From Aquificaceae bacterium (GTDB lineage: Bacteria > Aquificota > Aquificia > Aquificales > Aquificaceae): a DNA stretch of 8,841 nucleotides. The translations under genes were made by a program, and so were the position numbers. The notes beneath the pieces are model-generated. The model made no database searches, had not been told where the DNA came from, and saw nothing but the letters and a program-made list of their open reading frames with translations. The stretch lies in the NCBI GenBank assembly GCA_025057245.1, contig JANWYC010000032.1:1-8841 (forward strand). Direction: 5' to 3'. Below, in pieces: positions 1 through 6,235 of this stretch (position 1 is the stretch's first letter; each line of letters begins with the position of its first letter).

Positions 1-569
1 AGGCTTACTACATACAAGCTACCGCTGATAAGGGTAGATTCGGTCAGCAAGTTTAACTCAAGCTCCTTTTCTGTTATGTATACACCGTTGGTAATAAGGC
101 TTATTAGTTTTTGAAGTGTTATGGTTTTTCTTACATACTCCTCGTATTCCTCAGGCGTCATACCAGCTTTTGAAAGAACCTCTCTGTAACGCGTTGAAGT
201 AAAAAACCCGTTTTCGTGAAAGGTTGGGTCTGACTTTATAACCTCAACCACCTCCTCGTCACTGGCTACGAGAGATAGGCTCTTAGCCTTCTGATAGAGG
301 AGTTCCTGTGCGGTCAAGTTTGAAATAACCTGCTCCCTTATAATGCTGTTCATCTCCTCGTTTTGAAGAAGGTTAGAGAACCTCAAAAGCTCGCGCCTGT
401 AGTCCCTTACCGTTATGCAACCAGAACCCACCTCCACCACACAACTTTTAGACGGGCTGGTTATGTCGCTTACCCCCCCTGCAAAGAAGAGCCACAGGAA
501 AAAACCCCCAGTAGCCACCGCTATTATGGCTATGGTTATGTTCTTATACTTATGCAAAAGAACATACAT
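1..569 (-). CDS. Membrane-anchored SurA/PpiD-type periplasmic chaperone (partial, 3' end beyond window)
   Basis: The first 189 codons of a protein that continues past the left edge. Residues 11-30 are a hydrophobic segment (ITIAIIAVATGGFFLWLFF) after a short basic stretch (HKYK), so the body should face the periplasm. Residues from about 43 follow the N-terminal chaperone domain of PpiD/SurA (SurA_N family): a CxxxxDYRREL-type opening, a long helical part, then DPTFHENGFFTSTRYREVL and GMTPEEYEEYVRKTITLQKLI. The latter matches the PpiD pattern of a pocket proline, a G-F-x3-RY turn and a terminal helix. Any PPIase (parvulin) domain would lie outside the window. The start is the ATG at 567-569. 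A stop codon lies four codons upstream at 579-581, and TTG at 555-557 is a weaker alternative. No Shine-Dalgarno is visible; an extended -10-like sequence lies six bases upstream. The gene sits 104 bp downstream of gatB on the same strand. Family assignment is firm; PpiD as opposed to another SurA_N protein is uncertain. Confidence 0.8.
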   Translation of the reverse strand, partial: MYVLLHKYKNITIAIIAVATGGFFLWLFFAGGVSDITSPSKSCVVEVGSGCITVRDYRRELLRFSNLLQNEEMNSIIREQVISNLTAQELLYQKAKSLSLVASDEEVVEVIKSDPTFHENGFFTSTRYREVLSKAGMTPEEYEEYVRKTITLQKLISLITNGVYITEKELELNLLTESTLISGSLYVVS

Positions 570-575
570 ACAAAC

Positions 576-584
576 ATTCTATCA
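576..584 (-). promoter_or_regulatory. Extended -10 promoter element for the SurA/PpiD-like gene
   Basis: On the minus strand the sequence TGATAGAAT matches an extended -10 (TGnTATAAT, one mismatch in the hexamer). It is followed by GTTTGT and the ATG. A start site seven bases after the hexamer would fall on the A of the start codon, giving a leaderless mRNA. No convincing -35 is seen. Confidence 0.4.
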
Positions 585-673
585 CATGTTTTAGATTACC
601 ACACAGAACACCCAACGGGCGATAGCTATAAAATGCACCTAGAGCTCTACGCGCATGTTCATAGACTGCTCTA

Positions 674-2089
674 CTAACCTTTAAGGGCTTCTTTTAAAAG
701 CTTGTTTACAACCTGAGGATTTGCCTTTCCTTTGGTTTTTTTCATTACCTGACCTACCAGAAAGCCAAAAAGTTTTTCCTCTCCAGTTTTGTAGCGTTGA
801 ACCTCACTTGCGTTCTCCCTAAGAACCTCTTCCAACATTGCTTTTATGGTTTCCTCGTCGCTTACCTGCTTTAGACCTTTCTCTTCCACCACTACCGCAG
901 GACTTTTGCCAGTAGCTACCATCTCCCTTAACACTTCCTTAGCCAACTTAGAAGACAGAACGCCATCCTTTATAAACTTTACCAGCTCTGCTAAGTTTGC
1001 TGGGCTTACGGGTGAGCTTTCTATGTCTTTCCCTGCCTCGGAGAGCTGTCCGAGAAGGTCATTAAGTAGCCAGTTTGCGGTTAGTTTTGGTTCTGAACCG
1101 TAATGTTTCAGAGACTCCTCAAAAAAGTCTCCCAGCTCCTTGTTTTCAACGAGAACTCTTGCGGAGTACTCTTCTAACTGATACTCTCTGACAAACCTTT
1201 CAAACCTCTGGTCTGGGAGCTCTGGCATGTTTTTCCTTATCTCCTCCACCCACTCTGGCGAGACAATTAAGGGTAGAAGGTCTGGGTCTGGAAAGTATCG
1301 GTAATCCTCAGCCTCTTCTTTGCTTCTCATAGGATATGTGTTGCCAGTGGAAGGGTCAAAGGTTCTGGTTTCTTGCACCACTGGTTTTTGTGAAAGCACC
1401 AGCTTTACTTGACGCTCTATCTCCGACTCAATGGCTTTCTGAACAAACTTGAAGGAGTTTACATTTTTTATCTCCACCCTCGTGCCTAATTCCTTTGAAC
1501 CTCTTGGTCTTATGGAGACGTTTATATCGCACCTTAGTTGACCCTTTTCCATGTCCGCACGAGACACACCTGCGTAGCGCATTAGGTTTCTGAGCTTTTC
1601 AAGAAACTCCCTTGCCATCTGCGGTGAGTCTATATCTGGCTCGGTTACTATTTCCATAAGCGGAGTTCCAGCCCTGTTAAGGTCTACATAGGTCTTTGAA
1701 CCTTGGTGAAGGTTCTTTCCTGCGTCCTCTTCGATGTGAAGCCTTCTTATTCTCACCTTCTTTCCATCTACCTCCAGCCAGCCGTTGACCGCTATAGGCT
1801 CTTCATACTGGGATATTTGATAACCTTTGGGAAGGTCTGGGTAGAAATAGTTTTTTCTGGCAAAGATAGAACGAGTGTTTATATGGCAGTTCAAGGCAAT
1901 GCCGGCTCTTATGGCAAACTCCACCGCCCTTTTGTTTATCACGGGCAAGCTTCCGGGCAGACCAAGGCACACCGGGCATACGTTGGTGTTAGGCTCCGCA
2001 CCAAACTCCACGGGGCAGGCGCAGAAGAGTTTGGTCCTCGTATCCATCTGAACGTGGATTTCCAAACCTATAACTGGTTCAAACTCCAT
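674..2089 (-). CDS. gatB: Aspartyl/glutamyl-tRNA amidotransferase subunit B
   Basis: GatB is the kinase/tRNA-binding subunit of the cytoplasmic GatCAB complex. That complex converts misacylated Glu-tRNAGln or Asp-tRNAAsn into Gln-tRNAGln or Asn-tRNAAsn. The 471-residue length is normal. The opening [20 protein letters not shown] is the family signature; the zinc cysteines are at 23, 25, 38 and 41 (CAC and CPVC). The catalytic-core block [20 protein letters not shown] is at about 79-98, and [14 protein letters not shown] follows around 139-152. The C-terminal part (from about 330) is the helical linker and YqeY-like domain, ending [22 protein letters not shown]. The start is the ATG at 2087-2089, only 15 bp from the divergent rdgB start, with no Shine-Dalgarno. 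The partner subunits GatA and GatC are not in the window. No anomaly is seen in the protein. Confidence 0.97.
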   Translation of the reverse strand: MEFEPVIGLEIHVQMDTRTKLFCACPVEFGAEPNTNVCPVCLGLPGSLPVINKRAVEFAIRAGIALNCHINTRSIFARKNYFYPDLPKGYQISQYEEPIAVNGWLEVDGKKVRIRRLHIEEDAGKNLHQGSKTYVDLNRAGTPLMEIVTEPDIDSPQMAREFLEKLRNLMRYAGVSRADMEKGQLRCDINVSIRPRGSKELGTRVEIKNVNSFKFVQKAIESEIERQVKLVLSQKPVVQETRTFDPSTGNTYPMRSKEEAEDYRYFPDPDLLPLIVSPEWVEEIRKNMPELPDQRFERFVREYQLEEYSARVLVENKELGDFFEESLKHYGSEPKLTANWLLNDLLGQLSEAGKDIESSPVSPANLAELVKFIKDGVLSSKLAKEVLREMVATGKSPAVVVEEKGLKQVSDEETIKAMLEEVLRENASEVQRYKTGEEKLFGFLVGQVMKKTKGKANPQVVNKLLKEALKG

Positions 2090-2092
2090 GCT

Positions 2093-2098
2093 TATAAT
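2093..2098 (+). promoter_or_regulatory. -10 promoter element for rdgB
   Basis: A perfect TATAAT hexamer lies six bases (TTTAGC) before the rdgB ATG, so a standard start site would be the A of the start codon. There is no recognisable -35 in the gatB coding sequence upstream. TG occurs two bases before the hexamer, one more than in a strict extended -10. Confidence 0.4.
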
Positions 2099-2105
2099 TT
2101 TAGCA
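2097..2105 (-). promoter_or_regulatory. Extended -10 promoter element for gatB
   Basis: The minus strand reads TGCTAAAAT, an extended -10 with one mismatch in the hexamer. Seven bases (TATAAGC) separate it from the gatB ATG. The predicted leader is 0-1 nt. It lies between, and partly overlaps, the start of the divergent rdgB. No clear -35 is seen. Confidence 0.4.
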
Positions 2106-2710
2106 TGCCTAAGACTTTGCTTCTGGCTACTACCAACCCTGGAAAGATAAGGGAGTTTAAAAGGCTGTTTGAGGGGTCTGGCATAGAGCTGTTAACTCCA
2201 GATAGGGAAGTGGAGGTGGAAGAGAAGGGGTGTAGCTTTTTAGAAAACGCATACATAAAAGCGGAGACATACCACCGAGCCTCTGGAATTCCTACCCTTG
2301 CGGATGACTCAGGTTTGGTAGTGCCAGCTCTTAATGGCTACCCCGGCATATACTCAAGCAGGTTCTACCTTATTGAATTTGGAGGGGTGGAAGCGGTAAA
2401 GGAGAGCAAAGACAAAGCAAACATAGACAAACTCCTTAGACTTATGCAAGGCGTAGAAGACAGAAGAGCGTACTTTTATGCCTGTCTTGTAGTTTACCTC
2501 GGTGAAGCTGGTCTCTGGGCTGAGGGAAGATGCGACGGTATCGTCCTATACCAGCCAAGAGGTGAGGGAGGCTTTGGCTACGACCCTATCTTACAGCCGG
2601 ATGGATATGACAGAAGCATGGCTGAATTGAGCCCGCAGGAAAAGGACATGGTCTCCCATAGAGGAAAGGCGGTAAGGAAACTTATTAAACTCATCAAAAT
2701 GTTAGAATAG
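2105..2710 (+). CDS. rdgB: RdgB/HAM1 family non-canonical purine NTP pyrophosphatase (ITP/XTP/dITPase)
   Basis: The enzyme hydrolyses ITP, dITP and XTP to the monophosphate and pyrophosphate, keeping deaminated purines out of nucleic acids; it is cytoplasmic and usually dimeric. The 201-residue product has the family blocks in order: [11 protein letters not shown] at 8-18 (triphosphate-binding loop), FLENAYIKA at 45-53, LADDSGL at 65-71 with the catalytic Asp pair D67/D68, [11 protein letters not shown] at 77-87, [10 protein letters not shown] at 153-162 and VSHRGKA at 183-189. The open frame extends far upstream through gatB antisense, but homology begins exactly at [14 protein letters not shown], which fixes the ATG at 2105. 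The 5' end is divergent from gatB, 15 bp away. The next gene starts 6 bp after the stop, so the two are probably co-transcribed. Confidence 0.96.
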   Translation: MPKTLLLATTNPGKIREFKRLFEGSGIELLTPDREVEVEEKGCSFLENAYIKAETYHRASGIPTLADDSGLVVPALNGYPGIYSSRFYLIEFGGVEAVKESKDKANIDKLLRLMQGVEDRRAYFYACLVVYLGEAGLWAEGRCDGIVLYQPRGEGGFGYDPILQPDGYDRSMAELSPQEKDMVSHRGKAVRKLIKLIKMLE

Positions 2711-2716
2711 GTAAGC

Positions 2717-3118
2717 ATGAAAATAGCCTTTATTTCTACTCACGGCGCAGTAAGAGGCATAATAGCGGAGACGGTGGCAAAGAAACTATCACGTCTTGCC
2801 TTGCTAAACACCGAGATATACTCCGCTGGAGTAGAACCTGCACAGGATGTGCCGGCAGAGGTTTTGCAGGTGCTTAAAGAAAAAGGCTACTCCGTTGACA
2901 AACTAAGCCCAAAGGGTATAAAAGACATACCGTATGAGAGCATACAGGTTTTGGTGACCCTATCCCCAGAGGCAAGAGACCGCTGTCCATACCACGAGTC
3001 TCACATGAGAAGGGAACACTGGACGCTGGAAGAGGTCAAAACACTTGATAGACATGAACTGCTAAAACTTACAGAACAGATAGAAAACCTAATGAAAGCT
3101 CTTTTCAAACTAAGTTAG
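2717..3118 (+). CDS. Low-molecular-weight phosphatase/ArsC-fold protein without the catalytic cysteine
   Basis: A 133-residue protein of the low-molecular-weight tyrosine phosphatase fold, which also includes thioredoxin-type arsenate reductases. The pattern is clear: a beta strand into the P-loop (MKIAFISTHGAVRGIIAET), then SAGVEPA at 36-42, an EVLKEKG-type helix, VLVTLSPEARDRCPY around 78-92, and the ArsC-like REHWTLEEV at 99-107. The P-loop should be C-x5-R. Here it is S7-THGAV-R13, so the nucleophilic Cys is Ser while the phosphate-binding Arg remains. Of the redox cysteines of S. aureus-type ArsC (10, 82, 89), the first two align with S7 and S83; only the third (C90) is kept. Canonical phosphatase or arsenate reductase chemistry is therefore unlikely, and a binding or regulatory role is possible. 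A short AGGT precedes the ATG, six bases after the rdgB stop. The tnpB remnant begins directly after its stop codon, so the last few residues could have been altered by that insertion. Confidence 0.8.
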   Translation: MKIAFISTHGAVRGIIAETVAKKLSRLALLNTEIYSAGVEPAQDVPAEVLQVLKEKGYSVDKLSPKGIKDIPYESIQVLVTLSPEARDRCPYHESHMRREHWTLEEVKTLDRHELLKLTEQIENLMKALFKLS

Positions 3119-3505
3119 TCTACGGACCTGCAAGGCTTGTGTTGGAAGACCTGAGATACTTTCTCAAAAGAGTGATAAGCAACTTTCCAAAGGCGGTAAA
3201 GATAGTATTAATCAGGTTTGGGCTTAGAGATAAAGAACAAGCTAAGGGGACTTCAGGAAGAGCATGGCATAGAAGTAGTATATGTCAATCCTGCATATGG
3301 CTTTCAGGCTTTTAGTGGATGTGGCTACGTGGATAAAGAAAGCAGGAAAAGTAGAAGCGAATTTGAGTGTAAACTTTGTGGTAAAAAACTTCAAGCAGGC
3401 GTGAATGCATCCAGAAACCTGCTTGACCATGTCAGGTGGGAATGCGTTTATGCGGTGTTCCGCAAGCCTTTGCTATTCAGATGGAGAAGTTTATTCAAAA
3501 TCTGA
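3119..3505 (+). pseudogene. tnpB (IS200/IS605 family OrfB) remnant, 5'-truncated and frameshifted
   Basis: Only the C-terminal third of a TnpB remains; full TnpB is about 370-420 residues. The first part is read in one frame from 3118 (GPARLVLEDLRYF ... FPKAVKIVLIRFGL, including the VLEDL block that holds the RuvC-II glutamate). Near 3225 the reading must shift to the frame of 3218, giving EIKNKLRGLQEEHGIEVVYV, then the zinc-finger part with FSGCGYVDKESRK and FECKLCGKK, and QAGVNASRNLLDHVRWE to a stop at 3503-3505. The family text is TSQTCSxCGY and ADVNA. Here the first zinc-finger Cys is Phe (codon 3311-3313) and the RuvC-III catalytic Asp is Gly (codon 3398-3400). With truncation, frameshift and two lost key residues, the nuclease is dead. 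There is no tnpA and no recognisable left end. The gene sits between the ArsC-like gene and the 3' end of dprA and abuts the former's stop codon. Confidence 0.85.
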
Positions 3506-3617
3506 ATAGTGAGCGGTTTCAGTGCCTACGGGGTAAGGCACGAGGCTTATTGGTGGGAAGTCCTGTCATAGTTCCTGAACCTAAGGCGTGGAATAAATGT
3601 CCATGCTAAGGATACTC
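3473..3617 (+). ncRNA. Probable tnpB-associated guide RNA (omega RNA) / right end of the IS605-type element, copy 1
   Basis: The sequence starting inside the tnpB 3' end and running to the element's right edge can fold into several hairpins. A perfect 10-bp stem (3473-3482 with 3500-3509, 17-nt loop) spans the tnpB stop codon. A 5-bp stem pairs GTGCC 3522-3526 with GGCAC 3537-3541. An 8-bp stem pairs 3585-3592 with 3600-3607 (two G-U pairs, 7-nt loop ATAAATG). TnpB guide RNAs are known to be encoded at just this place, overlapping the tnpB 3' end and ending at the right end, with the adjacent host sequence as guide. A 115-nt part (3503-3617) recurs at 5946-6060. If the right edge is 3617, the guide would be the bases after it, in the 28-bp gap and the 3' end of dprA. 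No transcription evidence can be read from the sequence. Confidence 0.55.
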
Positions 3618-3645
3618 TCCATAGATTTCTGTTAGCAAACATCCT

Positions 3646-4659
3646 TCACAAGGCTACGTAAGAAAAGCCGTTGCGGGTAATCTTTCCTTCAATCTCTAAC
3701 TGTGAAAGTTTAAGGGTAAGCTCAGAAGGGCTTAAGCCTGCTATTTCAAGAAGCTCGTCAAAGGTTTTGGGTGTAGAAAGAAGCTGAAGAAGTGCGTCGT
3801 CATAGTGTCCACCAGAGGGTAAGTCCTCAAACATAGCGGATGGGCTATACAGCACCTTAGCCTTTTGCTGGTTTACCAACTTTACACATCCCAACCATCT
3901 TTGACTTAGGGAATTGCCTATAAATACCCAAAGGGGCTTTTTCTGTTTTACTGCGTATCTGGCGGTTATGAGAGCTCCGCTGTCTTCGCCTGCTTCTACA
4001 ACAACCACACATCTGGAAACTCCGCTTATTAGTCTGTTTCTTCTGGGAAAAGTGAACTCATCTGGTGTTGCGTTGGGGAGTAACTCTGAGATTAAGACCA
4101 TACCCTCACTCTCAAGCTTTTGCAGGTAATGTGGCACTCTCATTATGCCCATACCCAGAAAGCATACAGTGTATCCACCGGCTAATAAGGTCTCTTTGTG
4201 TCCTTGAAAATCACAGCCTACCGCACCACCAGAACAGAGACCGTAGTCTCTCTTAACCAGTTCCTTCGCTATGTTTCTAATAACGTTCAGGCTTTGAAAG
4301 TCTGGCTTCCGTGTTCCCACCACGCCTACCATGGGTATGGGCTTTAACTCACCTCTGTAGAAAAGCACGGGGGGTGGGTCTTCGATTTCTTTTAAGATGT
4401 GTGGATACTTCTCCTCATCTAATGTAAGCCAGTTTATGCCCTCTTTCTCTACAAGCTTTACAACCTCTTCTGGATTAAAGGTCAAGCTCTTTTTGAAAAA
4501 TGCCTTTGTCTTTTCCTCTCCAATAAGGCTCTTGCAATCATCGTAGCCAACGGATAGAATGCTCTCCACAGAACCCAAGTTTAACCACAGCTTTTTTATG
4601 GATACTTCACCAAGACCTTTTATAGCCTTCAAAAGTAGCCAGTTATAAAGTCTCTCCAT
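3646..4659 (-). CDS. dprA: DNA processing/uptake protein DprA (Smf)
   Basis: DprA binds incoming single-stranded DNA in the cytoplasm and loads RecA during natural transformation. A helix-hairpin-helix-like N-terminal part occupies about residues 1-60 (IKGLGEVSIKKLWLNLGS). The Rossmann-like core follows with VGVVGTRKP at about 111-119, LCSGGAVGCDFQGHKETLLAGG at about 141-162 (family SGgA.GiD..AH..AL..gG), FPRRNRLISGVS at about 204-215 and VVVEAGEDSGALITARYA at about 219-236. Residues from about 285 form the winged-helix domain (DALLQLLSTPKTFDELLEIAGLS). The first core motif is variant (GTRKPDFQS in place of GxRxxSxYG). ATG 4657-4659 is preferred over the preceding TTG (4660-4662) because AGAGGAT lies six bases upstream of the ATG. 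The start overlaps the moaC 3' end by 17 bp, so translation is probably coupled. The product has 337 residues. Confidence 0.95.
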   Translation of the reverse strand: MERLYNWLLLKAIKGLGEVSIKKLWLNLGSVESILSVGYDDCKSLIGEEKTKAFFKKSLTFNPEEVVKLVEKEGINWLTLDEEKYPHILKEIEDPPPVLFYRGELKPIPMVGVVGTRKPDFQSLNVIRNIAKELVKRDYGLCSGGAVGCDFQGHKETLLAGGYTVCFLGMGIMRVPHYLQKLESEGMVLISELLPNATPDEFTFPRRNRLISGVSRCVVVVEAGEDSGALITARYAVKQKKPLWVFIGNSLSQRWLGCVKLVNQQKAKVLYSPSAMFEDLPSGGHYDDALLQLLSTPKTFDELLEIAGLSPSELTLKLSQLEIEGKITRNGFSYVAL

Positions 4660-5407
4660 CAACCCATCCTCTTAGAAGAGTTCCAAAGCTGTCAAAGAAA
4701 GCCTCTACCACCCTTGCATCCCTTTGAAGCTCTACGCAAAGCCTCCCCCCAAAAAGACCTACTCTAACACCGCTCTTCAGAGCTCCTGGCATAAGGGAAA
4801 AGAGTTTCTGGTTTATAACATAAGACACGCCCCAGACTTCTGAAAGCTCCACGGGTTTAGTGCTTACCAGAATTTGATATTCCTCCTCCACCACTTCAGC
4901 CCCGAGACTGAGAAGTCTTTTCTCTACCAACTCTTTTAGACTACCCTCCGCAAAAACCTTTACGCGCACGCCTTCCAGCCCACTTGACCACTGAGACTGC
5001 CCACCAGACTTTTCTAAGAGTCTTACCTCTTCTATACACATGCTGCCGTCCATACCTTTGCACATGTCGTAAACTGTAAGCAGAGTAACGCTTACCGCAG
5101 TGAGTGCCTCCATTTCGTAGCCAGTTTTATGAAGTCCTCTTACCAGTGCAAACACCTCCAGGTAGTCATCACCCAGCTCAGCCCTTACCTCCGCAAATTC
5201 TACGCTAACAGGATGACAGAAGGGTAATAGCTCTGGTGTTTTTTTCACAGCCATTAAGCCCGCAAGCTTACAAGCGGACAGCACGTCTCCCTTTTTGACC
5301 TTTCCCTCCCTTATAGCCTTTACCGTCTCTGGCTTAAGTCTTATCCTGCCGAAAGCGGATGCTTCTCTCAAGGTTTCTGGTTTCAGGCTTATGTCCACAG
5401 CCTTCAC
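4643..5407 (-). CDS. moaC: Cyclic pyranopterin monophosphate synthase MoaC with an unrecognised C-terminal domain
   Basis: MoaC converts the cyclic GTP-derived intermediate made by MoaA into cyclic pyranopterin monophosphate, the second half of step one in molybdenum-cofactor synthesis; it works as a cytoplasmic hexamer. Residues 1-145 are a complete MoaC: VDISLKPETLREASAFGRI, KKGDVLSACKLAG, LPFCHPVSVE, GYEMEALTAVSVTLLTVYDMCK and LLEKSGG. The active-site residues equivalent to E. coli K51, H77, D128 and K131 are K39, H65, D114 and K117. MoaC proteins usually end near residue 160. This one continues to 254 with a mixed alpha/beta stretch (GVRVKVFAEGSLKELVEKRL through LMPGALKSGVRVGLFGGRL) that I do not recognise. 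The start is GTG at 5405-5407 with no Shine-Dalgarno; a -35/-10 pair stands just upstream. The stop overlaps the dprA start. No other Mo-cofactor gene is in the window. Confidence 0.93.
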   Translation of the reverse strand: MKAVDISLKPETLREASAFGRIRLKPETVKAIREGKVKKGDVLSACKLAGLMAVKKTPELLPFCHPVSVEFAEVRAELGDDYLEVFALVRGLHKTGYEMEALTAVSVTLLTVYDMCKGMDGSMCIEEVRLLEKSGGQSQWSSGLEGVRVKVFAEGSLKELVEKRLLSLGAEVVEEEYQILVSTKPVELSEVWGVSYVINQKLFSLMPGALKSGVRVGLFGGRLCVELQRDARVVEAFFDSFGTLLRGWVDGETL

Positions 5408-5417
5408 GGTATAAAAA

Positions 5418-5446
5418 ACTATAAGTTAACAAAGTAGGTTTTGCAA
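5418..5446 (-). promoter_or_regulatory. Promoter of the moaC-dprA operon
   Basis: The minus strand carries TTGCAA (-35, 4 of 6), exactly 17 bases, then TATAGT (-10, 5 of 6). Ten bases separate the hexamer from the GTG, so the leader would be about 4 nt. The -35 lies one base outside the TATTA direct repeat that flanks the MITE-like element. Confidence 0.5.
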
Positions 5447-5447
5447 A

Positions 5448-5452
5448 TATTA
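5448..5452. repeat. Target-site duplication (left), TATTA
   Basis: Identical to TATTA at 5755-5759 on the other side of the inverted-repeat element. Five bases in an AT-rich region could agree by chance, but the exact abutment to both 12-bp ends makes a duplication likely. Confidence 0.55.
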
Positions 5453-5754
5453 TTGAGAATGTTTTAAATTCCTCCAAGACAGAAAAGACAGGGTTTATAA
5501 ATTGCACGCCGTAAAGGGTAGTGTCTCAGAAGGTAGTAAACATATTAGAAAGTTAGTAGCATAGGTTCAAAGCCGAAAAACACCAGTAAAAAGACCAGAC
5601 AGACCACATGACCGCTATTTGAGGGTGTGAAGCAGGCATCAGGTCTATTCTATGTAAATTGATGATGCTTTCGGAGCTAAGTTTTTTATGTTTTTCCACA
5701 TGCGCTGTAAAATTATTGTTGTATGCTTGTTAGATAATTCTCAAACATTCTCAA
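5453..5754. mobile_element. MITE-like element, 302 bp, with terminal inverted repeats and TATTA direct repeats
   Basis: The left end TTGAGAATGTTT (5453-5464) and the right end AAACATTCTCAA (5743-5754) are perfect 12-bp inverted repeats. A further imperfect match continues inward (TTAAATT against GAGAATT). Both ends are flanked by the same 5 bases, TATTA (5448-5452 and 5755-5759), as expected of a target-site duplication. The interior has no open frame of note. It contains a possible hairpin (GCATCA 5636-5641 with TGATGC 5663-5668). Size, ends and lack of coding capacity fit a non-autonomous DNA transposon. No parent transposase is in the window, so the family cannot be named. Confidence 0.65.
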
Positions 5755-5759
5755 TATTA
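5755..5759. repeat. Target-site duplication (right), TATTA
   Basis: Directly follows the right terminal inverted repeat and matches the left copy at 5448-5452. Confidence 0.55.
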
Positions 5760-5945
5760 TTTCTCACCTCTAAAGTGGTTTCAGTTGTTTACGATAGCTA
5801 GGTTCAAACTCCGAGCTTTAAGCAGAGCTATGACTCAATACCCCAATAACAAACCGATGGCTCGTAATAGTTCTAACTCTTATAAAGTCAGACCCTAAAG
5901 TATTTTAGAGAGCGTTTTTGGACACTGCATAGTTTTTAGAGAACC
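5760..5945. other. Gene-free spacer between the MITE-like element and the solo guide-RNA repeat
   Basis: There are stop codons in all frames and no gene or tRNA is recognised. It could contain the decayed left end of the element whose right end is at 5946-6060, but no similarity to the tnpB text at 3119-3500 is visible. The only internal echo is a 10-base match, TAGGTTCAAA, also present inside the neighbouring element. Confidence 0.4.
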
Positions 5946-6060
5946 CGAATAGAGAGCGGTTTCAGTGCCTGCGGGGTAAAGCACGAAGCTTACTGGCAGG
6001 AAGTCCTGTCATGGTTTTGAATCTAAGGCATGGAATAAATGTCCATGCTGAGGGATACTC
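5946..6060 (+). ncRNA. Solo copy of the IS605-type right end / probable guide RNA, copy 2
   Basis: These 115 nt match 3503-3617 at about 88%, with a one-base indel near 6015 and small differences at the 3' end. The match begins at the GAATAG overlapping the end of tnpB in copy 1 and ends at GGATACTC, but no tnpB sequence lies upstream. The terminal hairpin is kept: GGCATGGA (6027-6034) with TCCATGCT (6042-6049) around the same 7-nt loop. One G-U pair of copy 1 is here a Watson-Crick A-U pair. The first internal stem is weaker (GTGC 5965-5968 with GCAC 5981-5984, next pair C-A). The 10-bp 5' stem of copy 1 has lost its left arm. It is either a decayed right end or an orphan guide RNA that could work with a TnpB encoded elsewhere; which of these is not decidable here. 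Confidence 0.5.
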
Positions 6061-6235
6061 CACTGTGTTCAGAAGTGTTCTTTGAGGTCTGATATTCAAG
6101 CACTTGAAAGTTTGAGCCTGTGTTTATAAAGATTTGTCATACTCTTGCAAGCTAAAGGTAATAGGCTTATTAGACAATCAGATATAAGACAAGGCATAAA
6201 CTTCTATTACCCTAAACATCTTCCCTGTGGATAAT

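Noticed and set aside
612..649. Short palindromes ATAGCTAT and TAGAGCTCTA downstream of gatB
   Set aside because: They have no loop and no following T-run, so they do not make a terminator; too short to mean much.
363..677. Plus-strand 104-codon open frame
   Set aside because: It is antisense to the SurA/PpiD-like gene and its upstream gap; composition is unlike a protein and there is no ribosome-binding site.
1703..2104. Upstream open extension of the rdgB frame through the gatB coding region
   Set aside because: RdgB homology begins exactly at the ATG at 2105. The upstream part is antisense to strongly conserved GatB sequence and matches nothing.
3242..3430. Minus-strand open frame over the tnpB remnant
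   Set aside because: The plus strand carries recognisable TnpB text, so this is a shadow.
3503..3617. The pair of 115-nt repeats as a CRISPR or a tandem repeat
   Set aside because: There are two copies 2.4 kb apart with no spacer pattern. Adjacency to tnpB and the hairpins fit an IS605-type right end.
5799..5820. tRNA T-loop-like GGTTCAAACTC, and a similar GGTTCAAAGCC near 5562
   Set aside because: The bases either side cannot form a T-stem and no acceptor, D or anticodon arms can be built around either one.
6065..6080. Direct repeat GTGTTC-AGAA-GTGTTC after the solo right end
   Set aside because: Two 6-base copies four bases apart can arise by chance. The place is the putative guide, where any sequence is allowed.
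6095..6108. Palindrome TTCAAG-CA-CTTGAA
   Set aside because: It could be an operator, but it lies 320 bp from trpS with no promoter beside it, and short palindromes of this size are expected in AT-rich spacer.
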